DNA of 64,000 nt. It comes from Thalassobacillus_A hwangdonensis (lineage in GTDB: Bacteria > Bacillota > Bacilli > Bacillales > Halobacillaceae). The DNA is taken from the NCBI RefSeq assembly GCF_042675915.1, contig NZ_JBHTKL010000001.1, positions 1,178,001 to 1,242,000 of the forward strand, read 5' to 3'. The first letter of the stretch is position 1, and the number at the start of each line of letters is the position of its first letter. Under the pieces are notes generated by a model. That model was given only the letters and a program-made list of their open reading frames with translations, made no database searches and was not told the DNA's origin. The translations under genes were made by a program, and so were the position numbers. Shown here piece after piece: positions 42,300 through 51,763 of the stretch.

Positions 42300-43357
42300 T
42301 CACGACCTGTCAATGGCCAGAGGTGCTGAACCACGACTTTTACACAGGTCAAAATCGGTACTGCAACAATCATTCCAAAAATACCTGCCACTTCTTCCCC
42401 GACCAATAGAGCGAAGATGATAAGAATCGGATGGATGTGTGTTGTGCGTCCCACAACGTACGGAGAAACAAGATTTCCTTCAGCAATTTGGACGACAACA
42501 ATGACGATCACTACGAAAAGCACCATCTTTCCAGAAGTGATGAGTGCGATGATCACTGCAGGTACGGCGCCGATCAAGGGACCGAAATAGGGGATGATGT
42601 TTGTAGCACCGACGATGACACCGAGCAGAAGCGGGTAATCGATCCCGATCACCCAGAACCCGATGAACGCAAGCACCCCGACGATGAGACATACGAGCAG
42701 CTGCCCTCTGATATAGCCGCCAAGGGATGCGTTCATTTCTCGAAGCATGTCTTTTCCTTCAGGCTGGAACCGCTTAGGTGTCAACTTTTTCATCACACGC
42801 TTGATCAATTCGAAATCCTTCAGAAAATAAAAAGTCAGTACAGGGATCACTGCTGCGATGATCACTACATCCATGATCCCGGTGAAGCTGGTGATGACTC
42901 CATCCAGCCTTGAGGTTGACCACTCCTGCATCCGATTTAATGACCGGTCCAATTGATTGTGAAATCCTTCAGGGAGAGCGGCAGTTTTTTCATAGAGTTG
43001 ATAGATGAAGGAGCGATATTGCTCCGTCAAAGCCGGAATCTGCTCATTCAGCTGCTTCATTTGCCTGATCATGTGCGGCAGACCTTTGTACAATCCGTAA
43101 CCGATCAGTCCAAAGAAGGATAGGTAGATGATCAGTATTGCTGTCCATCTCGGCATCGGAAATGCGTGCAGTTTCTCAATTACAGGATGAAGCAGAAATG
43201 CGATGAACCCTGCAATGAGAAAGGGCAGGAGCACTCTCCAAATGATGACTAGCAATCCTTTATAATATGGGAACAGTTTGGCAAGAAGGAACAGACATAA
43301 TAATAATAGAATCGTAAGCAGAATCTTGGAAAATAACTTTTTCGTACGTTCCTCCAT
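42296..43357 (-). CDS. yrrI: AI-2E family transporter YrrI
   Basis: A 353-residue membrane protein with about eight helices, beginning MEERTKKLFSKILLTILLLL and including LPFLIAGFIAFLLHPVIE, GNLVSPYVVGRTTHIHPI and the C-terminal GEEVAGIFGMIVAVPILT, typical of the PerM/AI-2E exporter family. Family members export autoinducer 2 or act as Na+/H+ antiporters; the substrate here is unknown. Its ribosome site is poor and the zinc-ribbon gene ends 7 bases upstream, so translation may be coupled. The alaS promoter lies at its 3' end. Confidence 0.9.
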   Translation of the reverse strand: MEERTKKLFSKILLTILLLLCLFLLAKLFPYYKGLLVIIWRVLLPFLIAGFIAFLLHPVIEKLHAFPMPRWTAILIIYLSFFGLIGYGLYKGLPHMIRQMKQLNEQIPALTEQYRSFIYQLYEKTAALPEGFHNQLDRSLNRMQEWSTSRLDGVITSFTGIMDVVIIAAVIPVLTFYFLKDFELIKRVMKKLTPKRFQPEGKDMLREMNASLGGYIRGQLLVCLIVGVLAFIGFWVIGIDYPLLLGVIVGATNIIPYFGPLIGAVPAVIIALITSGKMVLFVVIVIVVVQIAEGNLVSPYVVGRTTHIHPILIIFALLVGEEVAGIFGMIVAVPILTCVKVVVQHLWPLTGRD

Positions 43358-43364
43358 CAGTGGT

Positions 43365-43541
43365 TCATTCTGCTTCCTGGTAGAATAGATCGTTCAGCGA
43401 GCTCAAGCTGCCGTCCTCTTCAATCTGGTGGACATTCACCCTGCCGCCTTCCAGCGATAGTTCTATATAGCAATTCCAGCAATAGTATTGATTCGTGCCG
43501 ACTTTACCGATGTCTTTTCTACGACAATTTGGGCAAATCAC
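43365..43541 (-). CDS. Small zinc-ribbon protein
   Basis: A 58-residue protein starting (GTG) MICPNCRRKDIGKVGTNQYY, with two zinc knuckles, CPNC and CWNC, followed by a short acidic tail ending LNDLFYQEAE. AAAAAGGAG is about 8 bases before the GTG at 43541; the longer frame upstream is not supported. It is seven bases from yrrI, hence probably one transcript. I do not recognise a characterised family; zinc ribbons of this type often bind nucleic acid or serve as scaffold. Confidence 0.75.
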   Translation of the reverse strand: MICPNCRRKDIGKVGTNQYYCWNCYIELSLEGGRVNVHQIEEDGSLSSLNDLFYQEAE

Positions 43542-43627
43542 TAGAAAAAACTCCTTTTTAGCACGTATGTTGCCCAATCGTATGGAAATATATACAATGT
43601 AATCTTTGACAGATATGCCGAATCAGT

Positions 43628-43756
43628 GGAAAGGGCGGCTGGGAAACTACTTGCTTTCCTGTGGGGGAGCTGGCGAGCCTCCTCGGTCGTTTTACTCCCT
43701 GTGGGGTCTCGCCTAGCCCCTTCTCCCACGGGAGTCGAGCAGTTTCCCAGCCACCC
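43628..43756. repeat. 129-bp structured intergenic repeat, copy 2
   Basis: Differs from copy 1 (32235-32363) at four positions by eye. One change (T to G at 43643) restores a base pair in the outer stem; another (C to T at 43652) keeps pairing as G-U; the change near the 3' end creates a mismatch. It occupies the 352-base gap between the zinc-ribbon gene and recD2. The rest of the gap (43757-43854) is AT-rich with no recognisable signal. Confidence 0.9.
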
Positions 43757-43854
43757 CTCCCTGAACGTGCAACTCTAAATCGCTAAATGATTAACCGAAT
43801 CTAAAAAATAATCAATCATCAAATACTCACAAATCTCTTGTTTTGTTGAGAAAT

Positions 43855-43892
43855 AAAAAACCCGGTTCCTCTTTGGTTTGAGGTTCCGGGTT
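43855..43892 (-). terminator. Terminator of recD2
   Basis: AACCCGG/CCGGGTT with inner CCTC/GAGG and T6 on the minus strand, immediately after the recD2 stop. Confidence 0.85.
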
Positions 43893-43893
43893 G

Positions 43894-46215
43894 TTACATG
43901 AAGTCGTATGGGGATAGTTCTTCTTCTTCATTCTCATCGAATGGGGTTGCGTTGTTGTCCATCAGTTTCTCTTTTAATCTTGTATAGCGTGTGTTGGTGT
44001 CTTCGGTTTTGATTCCTTCGAGGAATGCCTGTCTGTCACCGCAAATAATTAGCGACTGTTTACTTCTTGTAATTGCCGTGTACAGCAGATTTTTGCGGAG
44101 CATTCTCCGGTAGCTGCGGACGACCGGAAGAATGACGATGGAAAATTCGCTTCCCTGCGATTTATGAATGGAAGTACAATACGCATGCGTAATGTTGACC
44201 AGGTCTTTTTTCGGATAGACGACTTCTTTTCCATCAAAATCGATGACGACCTGCTCAACCTGGTCGACATTTTCTTCCGCACGGAAAATCGCTGCCACTT
44301 CACCAATGTCGCCATTATATACACCTTCCTCCGGCTGGTTGACCAGCTGAATCACTTTGTCCCCTTTACGATAGGTGACATCTTTGAATGTGATGTCCCT
44401 TTTTTGATTACTTTTAGGGTTGACCAGCTTTTGGATTTCTTCGTTGAGCCGATGGATGCCGACTTGTGTTCGGTACATCGGTGCAAGGACCTGTACCTCC
44501 CTCACTTCAATTCCTTTATCCAACGCCTTCTTCACAATTTTTGTGACGAGATCGACCAATTGGAGTTCTGTTGCAGGTAAAAATGAAAAGTCTTGTGCCT
44601 TTTCCAATGAATCAATCGTACATCGGTCGTTTTTAATATCATGAGCCAACTGTATGATCTTGGATCCTTCCTTTTGACGGAAGACTTCATCCAGTTGAAC
44701 GGAAGGCAATTGCTCTGAGCCGAGCAGATCACTCAGCACCTGGCCTGGACCGACGGATGGCAGCTGATCCTCGTCCCCAACGAGCAATACTTGCATACCA
44801 GATGGCACCGCACGCATCAGTTGGTTGGCCAGCCACATATCGACCATCGAGAACTCATCGACGATCAAAAGTTTCCCTTCCAGCTGGTTGTTCTGATTTT
44901 TCTCGAACGTCTGCTTACCGTCCCACCCCAAAAGTCGGTGGATTGTTCTTGCAGGAAGGCCTGTTGATTCATTCATCCGTTTGGACGCCCTTCCCGTAGG
45001 TGCCGTCAGAATAAAAGGGAAAGGCTCGTCCTGATCGTAATCCTTCGGGTCAAGCGACAAATCGTTCAGCTCTGCATAAGCACGGATGATTCCTTTGATG
45101 ACCGTGGTTTTCCCTGTCCCAGGACCTCCGGTCAATATCATCACTTTCGATTTCAATGCCTGTTCAATCGCATGGAACTGGTTCTTTCCATAGCTTAATG
45201 ACTCTTCTTCTTCCAATTGACCGATGATCTTAAGCAGCTCTGCCTGCGTGAAGTTCCCATCTACTTCTGTGCCGGTAATACGATCCAGTTGATGACAGAA
45301 ACCATTTTCCGCATAGAATAACGACGGTAGATAAACCCGGTCATCTTCGACCATCAACTGTCCTTCTTCGCCCATTTTTATAATTTCAGAAGAGATTACA
45401 TCATACTGGACAGCTTGTCCATTGGCATTCAATAACCGTTCAACTTTCGTCAATGTATTCTCGGTCGGGAGATAGACATGGCCGGACTGGATGCTTTGCT
45501 GGAGTACATAAAGGCAACCTGCACGTATTCTGGTCGGATGATCCAATGGAACTTCATTCACGCGAGCAACTTCATCCGCCCGCTGGAAACCGAAGCCTTC
45601 CACATGAAAAACCAGCTGATAAGGATCCTCCTGCAGGATCGTCAATGTCTGGTCTTTAAACACCTTATAAATCTTTTGGGCGAGCTTCAGACCAAATCCA
45701 TACTTCCCCACATGGATGACCACATGTTCAAACCCCTGGTGTTCTCGAAGCGCAGTGTACAGCTTGTCTGCAGTTTCTGTTTTCAAGCCGGGAACGCTAC
45801 TCAGAACAGATCGATCTTCAAGAATCTCCGACACTGCCCCTTCACCTAGATGTCCGACGATATTTTCGGCTGTCTTTTTCCCTACTCCATGGAAAAGATC
45901 ACTGGACAGATAGGCCACAAGCCCATCTTTTGACTCCGGCAGCATGCGTTGATAAAAGTCCACTTCATACTGTTGGCCAAATTTAGGATGTGTTTTTACA
46001 TTTCCCTTGAACAGGTAGGTCTCTCCCTCTTCCAGTGGAGAAAAGTGCCCCTTTATGACTACATCTTTTTCACCGAAAGTTTCATTGGTCTCCGAGATAC
46101 GGACGGAAGCTATGGAGAAATGTTCTTCATCATTGTGAAAAATCATCCGATTAAGCTTCCCTTTGATATAGCTAGCTTCTTCTTGACTCTGTTCTACATC
46201 CTCCTTCACTTCCAT
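43894..46215 (-). CDS. recD2: ATP-dependent DNA helicase RecD2
   Basis: A 5'-3' helicase involved in replication-fork maintenance and repair. The 773-residue product has an N-terminal OB-like domain, helix-hairpin-helix repeats (FHGVGKKTAENIVGHLGEGA), Walker A LTGGPGTGKTTVIKG, DEFSMVD (Walker B) and a C-terminal UvrD-like domain (YCTSIHKSQGSEFSIVILPV and ITRSKQSL). AAAAAGGAGGG precedes the ATG. Known as yrrC in B. subtilis, next to yrrB as here; yrrD is missing from its other side. Confidence 0.95.
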   Translation of the reverse strand: MEVKEDVEQSQEEASYIKGKLNRMIFHNDEEHFSIASVRISETNETFGEKDVVIKGHFSPLEEGETYLFKGNVKTHPKFGQQYEVDFYQRMLPESKDGLVAYLSSDLFHGVGKKTAENIVGHLGEGAVSEILEDRSVLSSVPGLKTETADKLYTALREHQGFEHVVIHVGKYGFGLKLAQKIYKVFKDQTLTILQEDPYQLVFHVEGFGFQRADEVARVNEVPLDHPTRIRAGCLYVLQQSIQSGHVYLPTENTLTKVERLLNANGQAVQYDVISSEIIKMGEEGQLMVEDDRVYLPSLFYAENGFCHQLDRITGTEVDGNFTQAELLKIIGQLEEEESLSYGKNQFHAIEQALKSKVMILTGGPGTGKTTVIKGIIRAYAELNDLSLDPKDYDQDEPFPFILTAPTGRASKRMNESTGLPARTIHRLLGWDGKQTFEKNQNNQLEGKLLIVDEFSMVDMWLANQLMRAVPSGMQVLLVGDEDQLPSVGPGQVLSDLLGSEQLPSVQLDEVFRQKEGSKIIQLAHDIKNDRCTIDSLEKAQDFSFLPATELQLVDLVTKIVKKALDKGIEVREVQVLAPMYRTQVGIHRLNEEIQKLVNPKSNQKRDITFKDVTYRKGDKVIQLVNQPEEGVYNGDIGEVAAIFRAEENVDQVEQVVIDFDGKEVVYPKKDLVNITHAYCTSIHKSQGSEFSIVILPVVRSYRRMLRKNLLYTAITRSKQSLIICGDRQAFLEGIKTEDTNTRYTRLKEKLMDNNATPFDENEEEELSPYDFM

Positions 46216-46246
46216 CCGTGTCCCTCCTTTTTATCGAACCAGTTTG

Positions 46247-46918
46247 TTAATCCTGGTCATTATGAAGCACTTGCTCAATTTGTTTCTTTCCATTTGCCGC
46301 CAAGGCATGTTCAGGCTGAATCTCTATTGCCCGATCAAAATATTCCAATGCCTGGATCGGATTTTCTTCATACAGTGCGATGACACCCAGATTGTAATAA
46401 GCATCACTATGTTCACTTTCCAGTTCAAGCACCTTCAGCATCGTAGCCTTCGCTTGTGCAATTTCACCAGCTTGGGCAAGGCACAGTCCGTATTGGAATT
46501 GGATATCTACATCATCTGAGTCAAGTTCTGCAGCTCTTAACAGATACGGAAGTGCCAACTTGTGATGGTCCTGGTGAACGAAAGTCATGCCAAGCATGAA
46601 ATAAACGTCTGCTTCCTCAAGACCAGTCTCGACTGCTTTTGAGAACTGCTCCTGTGCCTGTGGATATAATGACTGCTCATAATACGTATTTCCAAGTCCG
46701 AAATATGCGGTAGCTGCATGCTCATCAAGCTCGATTGCCCGTTCGAAAAAACGCTGAGCCCTTGAGTAATCAGACATATGAAGAAGGAGATTTCCGAAGT
46801 TGATATATCCGATTGGATTTTTCGGTTCTTCATCAATCGCCTCTGTGAAAAGTTTTGCAGCTTCTTCAAAGTTCTGGTTCTGCATTTCCTTGATCCCTTG
46901 TTGCAATTTACTCACCAT
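46247..46918 (-). CDS. yrrB: Tetratricopeptide repeat protein YrrB
   Basis: A 223-residue protein made almost wholly of about six TPR units (for example NPIGYINFGNLLLHMSDYSR, ATAYFGLGNTYYEQSLYPQA, SDAYYNLGVIALYEENPIQA). TPRs form superhelical protein-binding scaffolds. The ATG at 46918 follows GGGGGTAG. Found between mnmA and recD2 as in B. subtilis. The partner is unknown; TPR co-occurrence with mnmA is conserved in Bacilli. Confidence 0.9.
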   Translation of the reverse strand: MVSKLQQGIKEMQNQNFEEAAKLFTEAIDEEPKNPIGYINFGNLLLHMSDYSRAQRFFERAIELDEHAATAYFGLGNTYYEQSLYPQAQEQFSKAVETGLEEADVYFMLGMTFVHQDHHKLALPYLLRAAELDSDDVDIQFQYGLCLAQAGEIAQAKATMLKVLELESEHSDAYYNLGVIALYEENPIQALEYFDRAIEIQPEHALAANGKKQIEQVLHNDQD

Positions 46919-46956
46919 TACTACCCCCTATTTATTATCAAATCGGTGGAAGCACT

Positions 46957-47000
46957 AAAAAGACCACGCATTTGCATGAACAGATGCCATGGTCTTTTTT
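46957..47000 (-). terminator. Terminator of mnmA
   Basis: AAAGACCA/TGGTCTTT outer stem with inner GCAT/ATGC and a T run on the minus strand, just after mnmA. Confidence 0.8.
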
Positions 47001-47007
47001 GATGCAA

Positions 47008-48114
47008 TCACCCTACATACGTCAACGTTTCTTCATTTTTCAGGATTTCATCGATCGTAGCGCCGCCGATACACACATCCCCTTGATAAAAGACGACTGC
47101 CTGTCCTGGTGTTACTGCTCGTTCAGGCTCATGGAATTCCACTTTCAATTTCCCATCCTCCAACGCATGGACCTTCACTTTGCTGTCTTCCTGACGGTAA
47201 CGGAATTTAGCCGTACATTCCAAAGGCAGGTCGACATCGTTGATCCAATTGACTTGATCTGCAATCAGGCCATCCGAATACAACGCTTCGTGATGGAACC
47301 CCTGTCCGACATAGAGGACGTTATCTTCCAGATTTTTTCCGACGACGAACCAAGGGTCGCCTGCGCCACCAATTCCAAGACCTTGACGCTGACCCAACGT
47401 ATAATACATCAGACCATCATGCGTGCCTTTTTTCTCTCCATCAAGCGTCTGCATTTCGCCAGGCTGTGCAGGGAGGTATTCACTAAGGAAATCTTTGAAA
47501 TTCCTCTCCCCGATGAAACAAATGCCTGTGCTGTCTTTTTTCTTCGCAGTAGCAAGCCCATGTTCTTCTGCAATCTTACGTACTTCTTTCTTATCCAGAT
47601 GACCGAGTGGGAACATGACTTTCGCCAACACATCCTGTGAAAGCTGATTAAGGAAGTAGGTCTGGTCCTTATTATGGTCGTTCCCCCGTAACATTTCATA
47701 TTGATCCCCATCTTTACGGACTTGCGCATAATGGCCGGTCGCCAGATAATCCGCTCCAAGAGACATTGCATGGTCCATAAACGCCTTAAACTTGATTTCT
47801 TTATTGCACATTACATCAGGGTTAGGCGTGCGCCCTGCTTTATATTCTTCGAGAAAGTACGTGAATACTTTATCCCAATATTGCTTTTCGAAATTCACTG
47901 CATAATAAGGGATGTCCAATTGGTTGCAGACCTTGATGACATCTTCATAATCTTCCGTCGCTGTACATACACCGTTCTCATCTGTATCATCCCAGTTCTT
48001 CATGAAAATCCCTACGACGTCATACCCTTGTTCCTTCAGTAGCAATGCGGATACAGAAGAATCCACACCGCCGCTCATTCCTACTACTACTCTTGTATCT
48101 TTCGGTTCCTTCAT
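47008..48114 (-). CDS. mnmA: tRNA-specific 2-thiouridylase MnmA
   Basis: MnmA adds sulfur to the wobble uridine of tRNA-Lys, -Glu and -Gln. The 368-residue product has the PP-loop VVGMSGGVDSSVSALLL, the catalytic cysteines in PNPDVMCNKEIKF and GICFIGERNF, and the C-terminal beta-barrel. The start at 48114 is chosen because GAAGGTGACAAC precedes it. The cysteine desulfurase gene lies 30 bases upstream and probably supplies the sulfur. Confidence 0.97.
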   Translation of the reverse strand: MKEPKDTRVVVGMSGGVDSSVSALLLKEQGYDVVGIFMKNWDDTDENGVCTATEDYEDVIKVCNQLDIPYYAVNFEKQYWDKVFTYFLEEYKAGRTPNPDVMCNKEIKFKAFMDHAMSLGADYLATGHYAQVRKDGDQYEMLRGNDHNKDQTYFLNQLSQDVLAKVMFPLGHLDKKEVRKIAEEHGLATAKKKDSTGICFIGERNFKDFLSEYLPAQPGEMQTLDGEKKGTHDGLMYYTLGQRQGLGIGGAGDPWFVVGKNLEDNVLYVGQGFHHEALYSDGLIADQVNWINDVDLPLECTAKFRYRQEDSKVKVHALEDGKLKVEFHEPERAVTPGQAVVFYQGDVCIGGATIDEILKNEETLTYVG

Positions 48115-48144
48115 GTTGTCACCTTCTTCCATTAAATTGTTCGC

Positions 48145-49284
48145 TTACATTAACCGATGAATAATCGAAGCAACCTTCTCTGCTGCTTCTTTCACATTTT
48201 CCTCTGTATTTGCCATTCCGAAGCTGAATCGGATCGAGTTTGTCGTCCGTGGATCCCCGGATCCATACATTTCCGACAACACGTGTGACGGCTCAACGGA
48301 TCCGGCAGTGCATGCACTGCCACTTGATGCAGCGATACCGGACAGATCGAAGTTCGTCAGCAAAGTTTCTACATTCATTCCAGGAAAACTGAGGTTCACG
48401 ATTGTGTCCACCATCTTATCCGGGTCACCGTTGACAGTAAAGGGAACTTCCCTTTCCTTTAATGTGTGAAGGAAAAGATGTTTGTAATTCTGATAGGAAT
48501 CTTTTCTCTCTTCCATTTCTTCTGCCATGCGTTCGACAGCCACCTGCAACCCTTTGACTGCCGGTACATTTTCCGTACCTGGCCGACGCTTCCGTTCCTG
48601 CTCTCCGCCGAATTGTAAGGTGTTGATCAATGTTCCTTCTTTTATATATAGAAAACCTATACCTTTAGGGCCATTGATTTTATGTCCTGAAATCGACAGA
48701 AGATCGACGTTCAATGCTTCCACCTTTACTTCGATCGTACCGAATGCCTGGACAGCATCGGTATGAAAATAAGCTTGATGTTCCTGCAGTAATTCTCCGA
48801 TTTCGCTGATTGGCTGGATCATCCCTGTTTCATTGTTGACCATCATGATGGACACGACGATCGTCTGATCCGTCAATGCCATTTTGACATCTTCTGAAGC
48901 GATCAACCCATTCGAATCAGGCTTAAGATAGGTGACGTCAAATCCGTTCTCCTCCAGGTATTGAGCTGCATGGAGGGTCGCATGGTGCTCCATCGATGTC
49001 GTGATGATATGGTTTCCTTTATCTTTATTTGCAAACGCAGTACCGATCAAGGCAAGGTTGTCCGCTTCGGTTCCACCACTAGTAAATACGATTTCCTTAT
49101 CACTGGTGCCGATTTGATCTGCAACACTCCGCCTTGCTTCGTCAAGGATCCTTCTTGCTTTCCTTCCGAATTGATGGACGCTGGAAGGGTTACCGAACAC
49201 CTCATGATACACTGGTGTCATTGCTTCAATGACAGCAGGGTGCATTGGAGTCGTTGCTGCATGATCTAAATAGATTGCATTCAT
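48145..49284 (-). CDS. Cysteine desulfurase (YrvO/IscS type)
   Basis: A PLP enzyme that takes sulfur from cysteine as an enzyme-bound persulfide. The 379-residue product has HTDAVQAFG, the PLP lysine in SISGHKINGPKG and the catalytic Cys loop SSGSACTAGSVEPSHV. GGAGGTGAGC positions the ATG at 49284. Directly downstream of cymR and upstream of mnmA, the B. subtilis yrvO position, where it provides sulfur for tRNA thiolation. The symbols iscS, nifS and yrvO are all in use for this family, so none is asserted. Confidence 0.95.
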   Translation of the reverse strand: MNAIYLDHAATTPMHPAVIEAMTPVYHEVFGNPSSVHQFGRKARRILDEARRSVADQIGTSDKEIVFTSGGTEADNLALIGTAFANKDKGNHIITTSMEHHATLHAAQYLEENGFDVTYLKPDSNGLIASEDVKMALTDQTIVVSIMMVNNETGMIQPISEIGELLQEHQAYFHTDAVQAFGTIEVKVEALNVDLLSISGHKINGPKGIGFLYIKEGTLINTLQFGGEQERKRRPGTENVPAVKGLQVAVERMAEEMEERKDSYQNYKHLFLHTLKEREVPFTVNGDPDKMVDTIVNLSFPGMNVETLLTNFDLSGIAASSGSACTAGSVEPSHVLSEMYGSGDPRTTNSIRFSFGMANTEENVKEAAEKVASIIHRLM

Positions 49285-49303
49285 AAGCTCACCTCCACCA
49301 AAA

Positions 49304-49723
49304 TCAAATGTAGAACATATACGCATCCTGAGTCTGATCATCGACATGATCTTTCAGGTCTTCCAAAGTCGTTGTATCCAACACTTCTTTCACTGCATCT
49401 CTGACACGCTTCCAAAGCGCTTGTTTTGCCGGTTCCTCATCCTCGATGCCCTCGACAGGAGTGATTGGTCCTTCCAGTACACGGATGACATCTCCCGCTG
49501 TTATTTCAGCAGGTACCTTTGTCAACATATATCCACCGTAGGCACCTCGGACACTCTTCACAAGCCCTGCATTCCTTAACGGTGCAATCAACTGCTCCAA
49601 ATAATGCTCAGACAGGTCATTTTCTCTGGCAATCTGTTTCAGTGAAATCGGACCTTCTCCGTGCCTTTTTGCTAATTCAATCATGATTGTCAGCCCATAA
49701 CGGCCTTTTGTCGATATTTTCAT
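49304..49723 (-). CDS. cymR: Cysteine metabolism repressor CymR (Rrf2 family)
   Basis: CymR is the master repressor of cysteine and sulfur metabolism, acting with CysK. The 139-residue product starts MKISTKGRYGLTIMIELA, has the winged-helix recognition region (LKQIARENDLSEHYLEQLI) and GAYGGYMLTK wing, and lacks the three Cys residues used by Fe-S Rrf2 proteins, as expected for CymR. The start at 49723 follows GAAAGGTGAAC. The end of the upstream membrane protein gene overlaps the first 47 bases. Confidence 0.93.
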   Translation of the reverse strand: MKISTKGRYGLTIMIELAKRHGEGPISLKQIARENDLSEHYLEQLIAPLRNAGLVKSVRGAYGGYMLTKVPAEITAGDVIRVLEGPITPVEGIEDEEPAKQALWKRVRDAVKEVLDTTTLEDLKDHVDDQTQDAYMFYI

Positions 49724-50360
49724 TATGTTCACCTTTCTTCATTGAATACTCGAGTAACTTCCTGGACTGAGGTAAAGTGTGACCAACAAGGGTACCAAGG
49801 AAAAATGCGATAAATACCGTCCCTGCTCCCAGAGGTCCACCTAGCATCCATCCTAGAAGGAATACTGTGATTTCTATTAGATTTCTAATCGTAGATACTT
49901 TAAGCCCGGTAAGATCGGTAAGCACAAGCATCAAACTGTCTCTCGGACCTGCTCCAAGGTTTGCTGCGACATAGATTCCGATTCCGTATGCCATCACTAC
50001 GGTACCTGTCACGAAAACGATCAGCTCCGCCAAAAGTGTTTCTGGTTCAGGCAGCAGCCAGTTGAATAAATCGATGAATACACCGATTAGGACCATATTC
50101 AATATGGTACCGATCTGTGGCCACTCTTTCAGGAACAAGGCCGAAAGCAGAACGATGAGAAGCCCTGTAATGATCGACCACGTTCCTACCGTCAACCCCA
50201 ACTGCAGGAACAATCCGTAATGAAAGACATCCCATGGACCAATACCAAGATCCTTCGCCTGCATCGTCATTGCTATTCCAAAACCTAAGATGAGCAATCC
50301 GCTGAAAAAGAAAGCCCATCTCAAGATATTCTGTTTAATAGTCATTGATTGTTTAGACAT
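49677..50360 (-). CDS. YczE/YyaS/YitT family membrane protein
   Basis: A 227-residue protein with about five to six membrane helices, starting MSKQSMTIKQNILRWAFFFS and containing DLGIGPWDVFHYGL and LGAGPRDSLMLVLTDLTGLK, the duplicated signature of the YczE family. GTAGGAGAAATC sets the start at 50360; the 58-codon upstream extension overlaps rarA and is rejected. It ends 47 bases inside cymR on the same strand, and its last residues (KRPLWADNHD) share bases with the cymR start. Such a gene is not found here in B. subtilis. Function unknown. Confidence 0.85.
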   Translation of the reverse strand: MSKQSMTIKQNILRWAFFFSGLLILGFGIAMTMQAKDLGIGPWDVFHYGLFLQLGLTVGTWSIITGLLIVLLSALFLKEWPQIGTILNMVLIGVFIDLFNWLLPEPETLLAELIVFVTGTVVMAYGIGIYVAANLGAGPRDSLMLVLTDLTGLKVSTIRNLIEITVFLLGWMLGGPLGAGTVFIAFFLGTLVGHTLPQSRKLLEYSMKKGEHNENIDKRPLWADNHD

Positions 50361-50478
50361 GATTTCTCCTACTCTCATTATAACAAACGCTATTATAGCA
50401 TGAATGTCTAGTTCCTTGCATTTTAGTCGAATCGTGATTAGTCTTAATTCTATAAGTTTATAAAAAGGGGAACTCCAC

Positions 50479-51750
50479 ATGAAAAACCAACCGCTCGCAT
50501 TTCGAATGAGACCAGAAAATATCGATGAAATCATCGGTCAGAAACACTTAGTTTCAGAAGGTAAAACCATCAGGCGAATGGTGCAGGCGAACCGGCTGGC
50601 ATCGATGATCCTGTTCGGGCCTCCCGGGACAGGGAAAACGTCGATGGCGATGGCCCTCGCCAAAAGCCTTGGACTTCCTTTCAAATTGTTGAACGCGGTG
50701 ACTGATAAAAAGAAAGACCTTGAAATTGCGGTGGAAGAAGCCAAGATGCATGGCCAGATGGTCATGATCCTTGATGAAGTGCACAGGCTTGATAAAGGAA
50801 AACAGGATTTTCTATTACCACATCTCGAAAGTAATCGGATTACTTTAATCGGCTGCACGACAAGCAATCCATATCATTCGATCAACCCAGCTATCAGGAG
50901 CAGATGTCACCTGTTTGAGCTTTACAGCCTTGAAACAGAAGATATCAAGGATGCGTTGAAGCGGGCGATCGACGATCAAAAGTCTGGGCTTGGTGACTTG
51001 AACATAGAGATTACGGATGAGGCGATGGATCATTTTGCAAATGCATCCAATGGTGACCTGCGCTCCGCAATGAACGGATTGGAATTGGCTGCATTTTCTA
51101 CTCCAGATGATGATAATGGAAAAATAGAAATCGACCTTGGAACTGCCGAAGAGTGCATGCAAAAGAAAAGCTTTTCCCATGACAAAGATGGAGACGCACA
51201 TTATGATGTTCTGTCCGCGTTCCAGAAGTCGATAAGAGGAAGTGACATCAATGCATCACTCCACTATTTAGGCAGACTGATCGAGGCTGGCGATCTCGAC
51301 AGCATTGCACGAAGGCTTGTAGTGATTGCCTATGAAGATATCGGACTGGCAAACCCCCAGGCTGGACCGAGAGCGCTCGCTGCTGTCGAGGCTGCCGAAC
51401 GACTCGGATTTCCCGAGGCAAGGATTCCGCTTGCGGTGGCGGTATCTGAACTCGCTTTATCTCCGAAATCCAACAGTGCCTACAAAGCCCTTGATGAAGC
51501 TTTGGCCGACATCCGAAAAGGCAATAGCGGGGATGTACCTTTACATCTAAAAGATGCACATTACAAAGGTGCAAAAGAAATGGGACGGGGAATCGACTAT
51601 AAATATCCGCACAATTATGAGAGCGGATGGGTGGAGCAGCAATACTTGCCGGATAAAATAAAACAACGGAAATACTATGCTCCGAAGACGACCGGAAAAT
51701 TCGAACAGGCGATGAAACAAGTCTATGACAAAATAATGAAGCGTAAATAA
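50479..51750 (+). CDS. rarA: Replication-associated recombination protein RarA (MgsA)
   Basis: A AAA+ ATPase related to clamp loaders and RuvB that acts at stalled forks. The 423-residue product has FRMRPENIDEIIGQKHLVSE, Walker A FGPPGTGKTSMAM, Walker B MILDEVHRLDK, sensor 1 GCTTSNP and the C-terminal MgsA tetramerisation domain (YEDIGLANPQAGPRAL). AAAAAGGGGAAC precedes the ATG. Divergent from the YczE-like gene; B. subtilis name yrvN. Confidence 0.96.
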   Translation: MKNQPLAFRMRPENIDEIIGQKHLVSEGKTIRRMVQANRLASMILFGPPGTGKTSMAMALAKSLGLPFKLLNAVTDKKKDLEIAVEEAKMHGQMVMILDEVHRLDKGKQDFLLPHLESNRITLIGCTTSNPYHSINPAIRSRCHLFELYSLETEDIKDALKRAIDDQKSGLGDLNIEITDEAMDHFANASNGDLRSAMNGLELAAFSTPDDDNGKIEIDLGTAEECMQKKSFSHDKDGDAHYDVLSAFQKSIRGSDINASLHYLGRLIEAGDLDSIARRLVVIAYEDIGLANPQAGPRALAAVEAAERLGFPEARIPLAVAVSELALSPKSNSAYKALDEALADIRKGNSGDVPLHLKDAHYKGAKEMGRGIDYKYPHNYESGWVEQQYLPDKIKQRKYYAPKTTGKFEQAMKQVYDKIMKRK

Positions 51751-51763
51751 AATCGATAGCCAG

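Noticed and set aside
43541..43729. 62-residue frame in repeat copy 2
   Set aside because: Same artefact as at 32115-32390; it only overlaps the leader of the zinc-ribbon gene.
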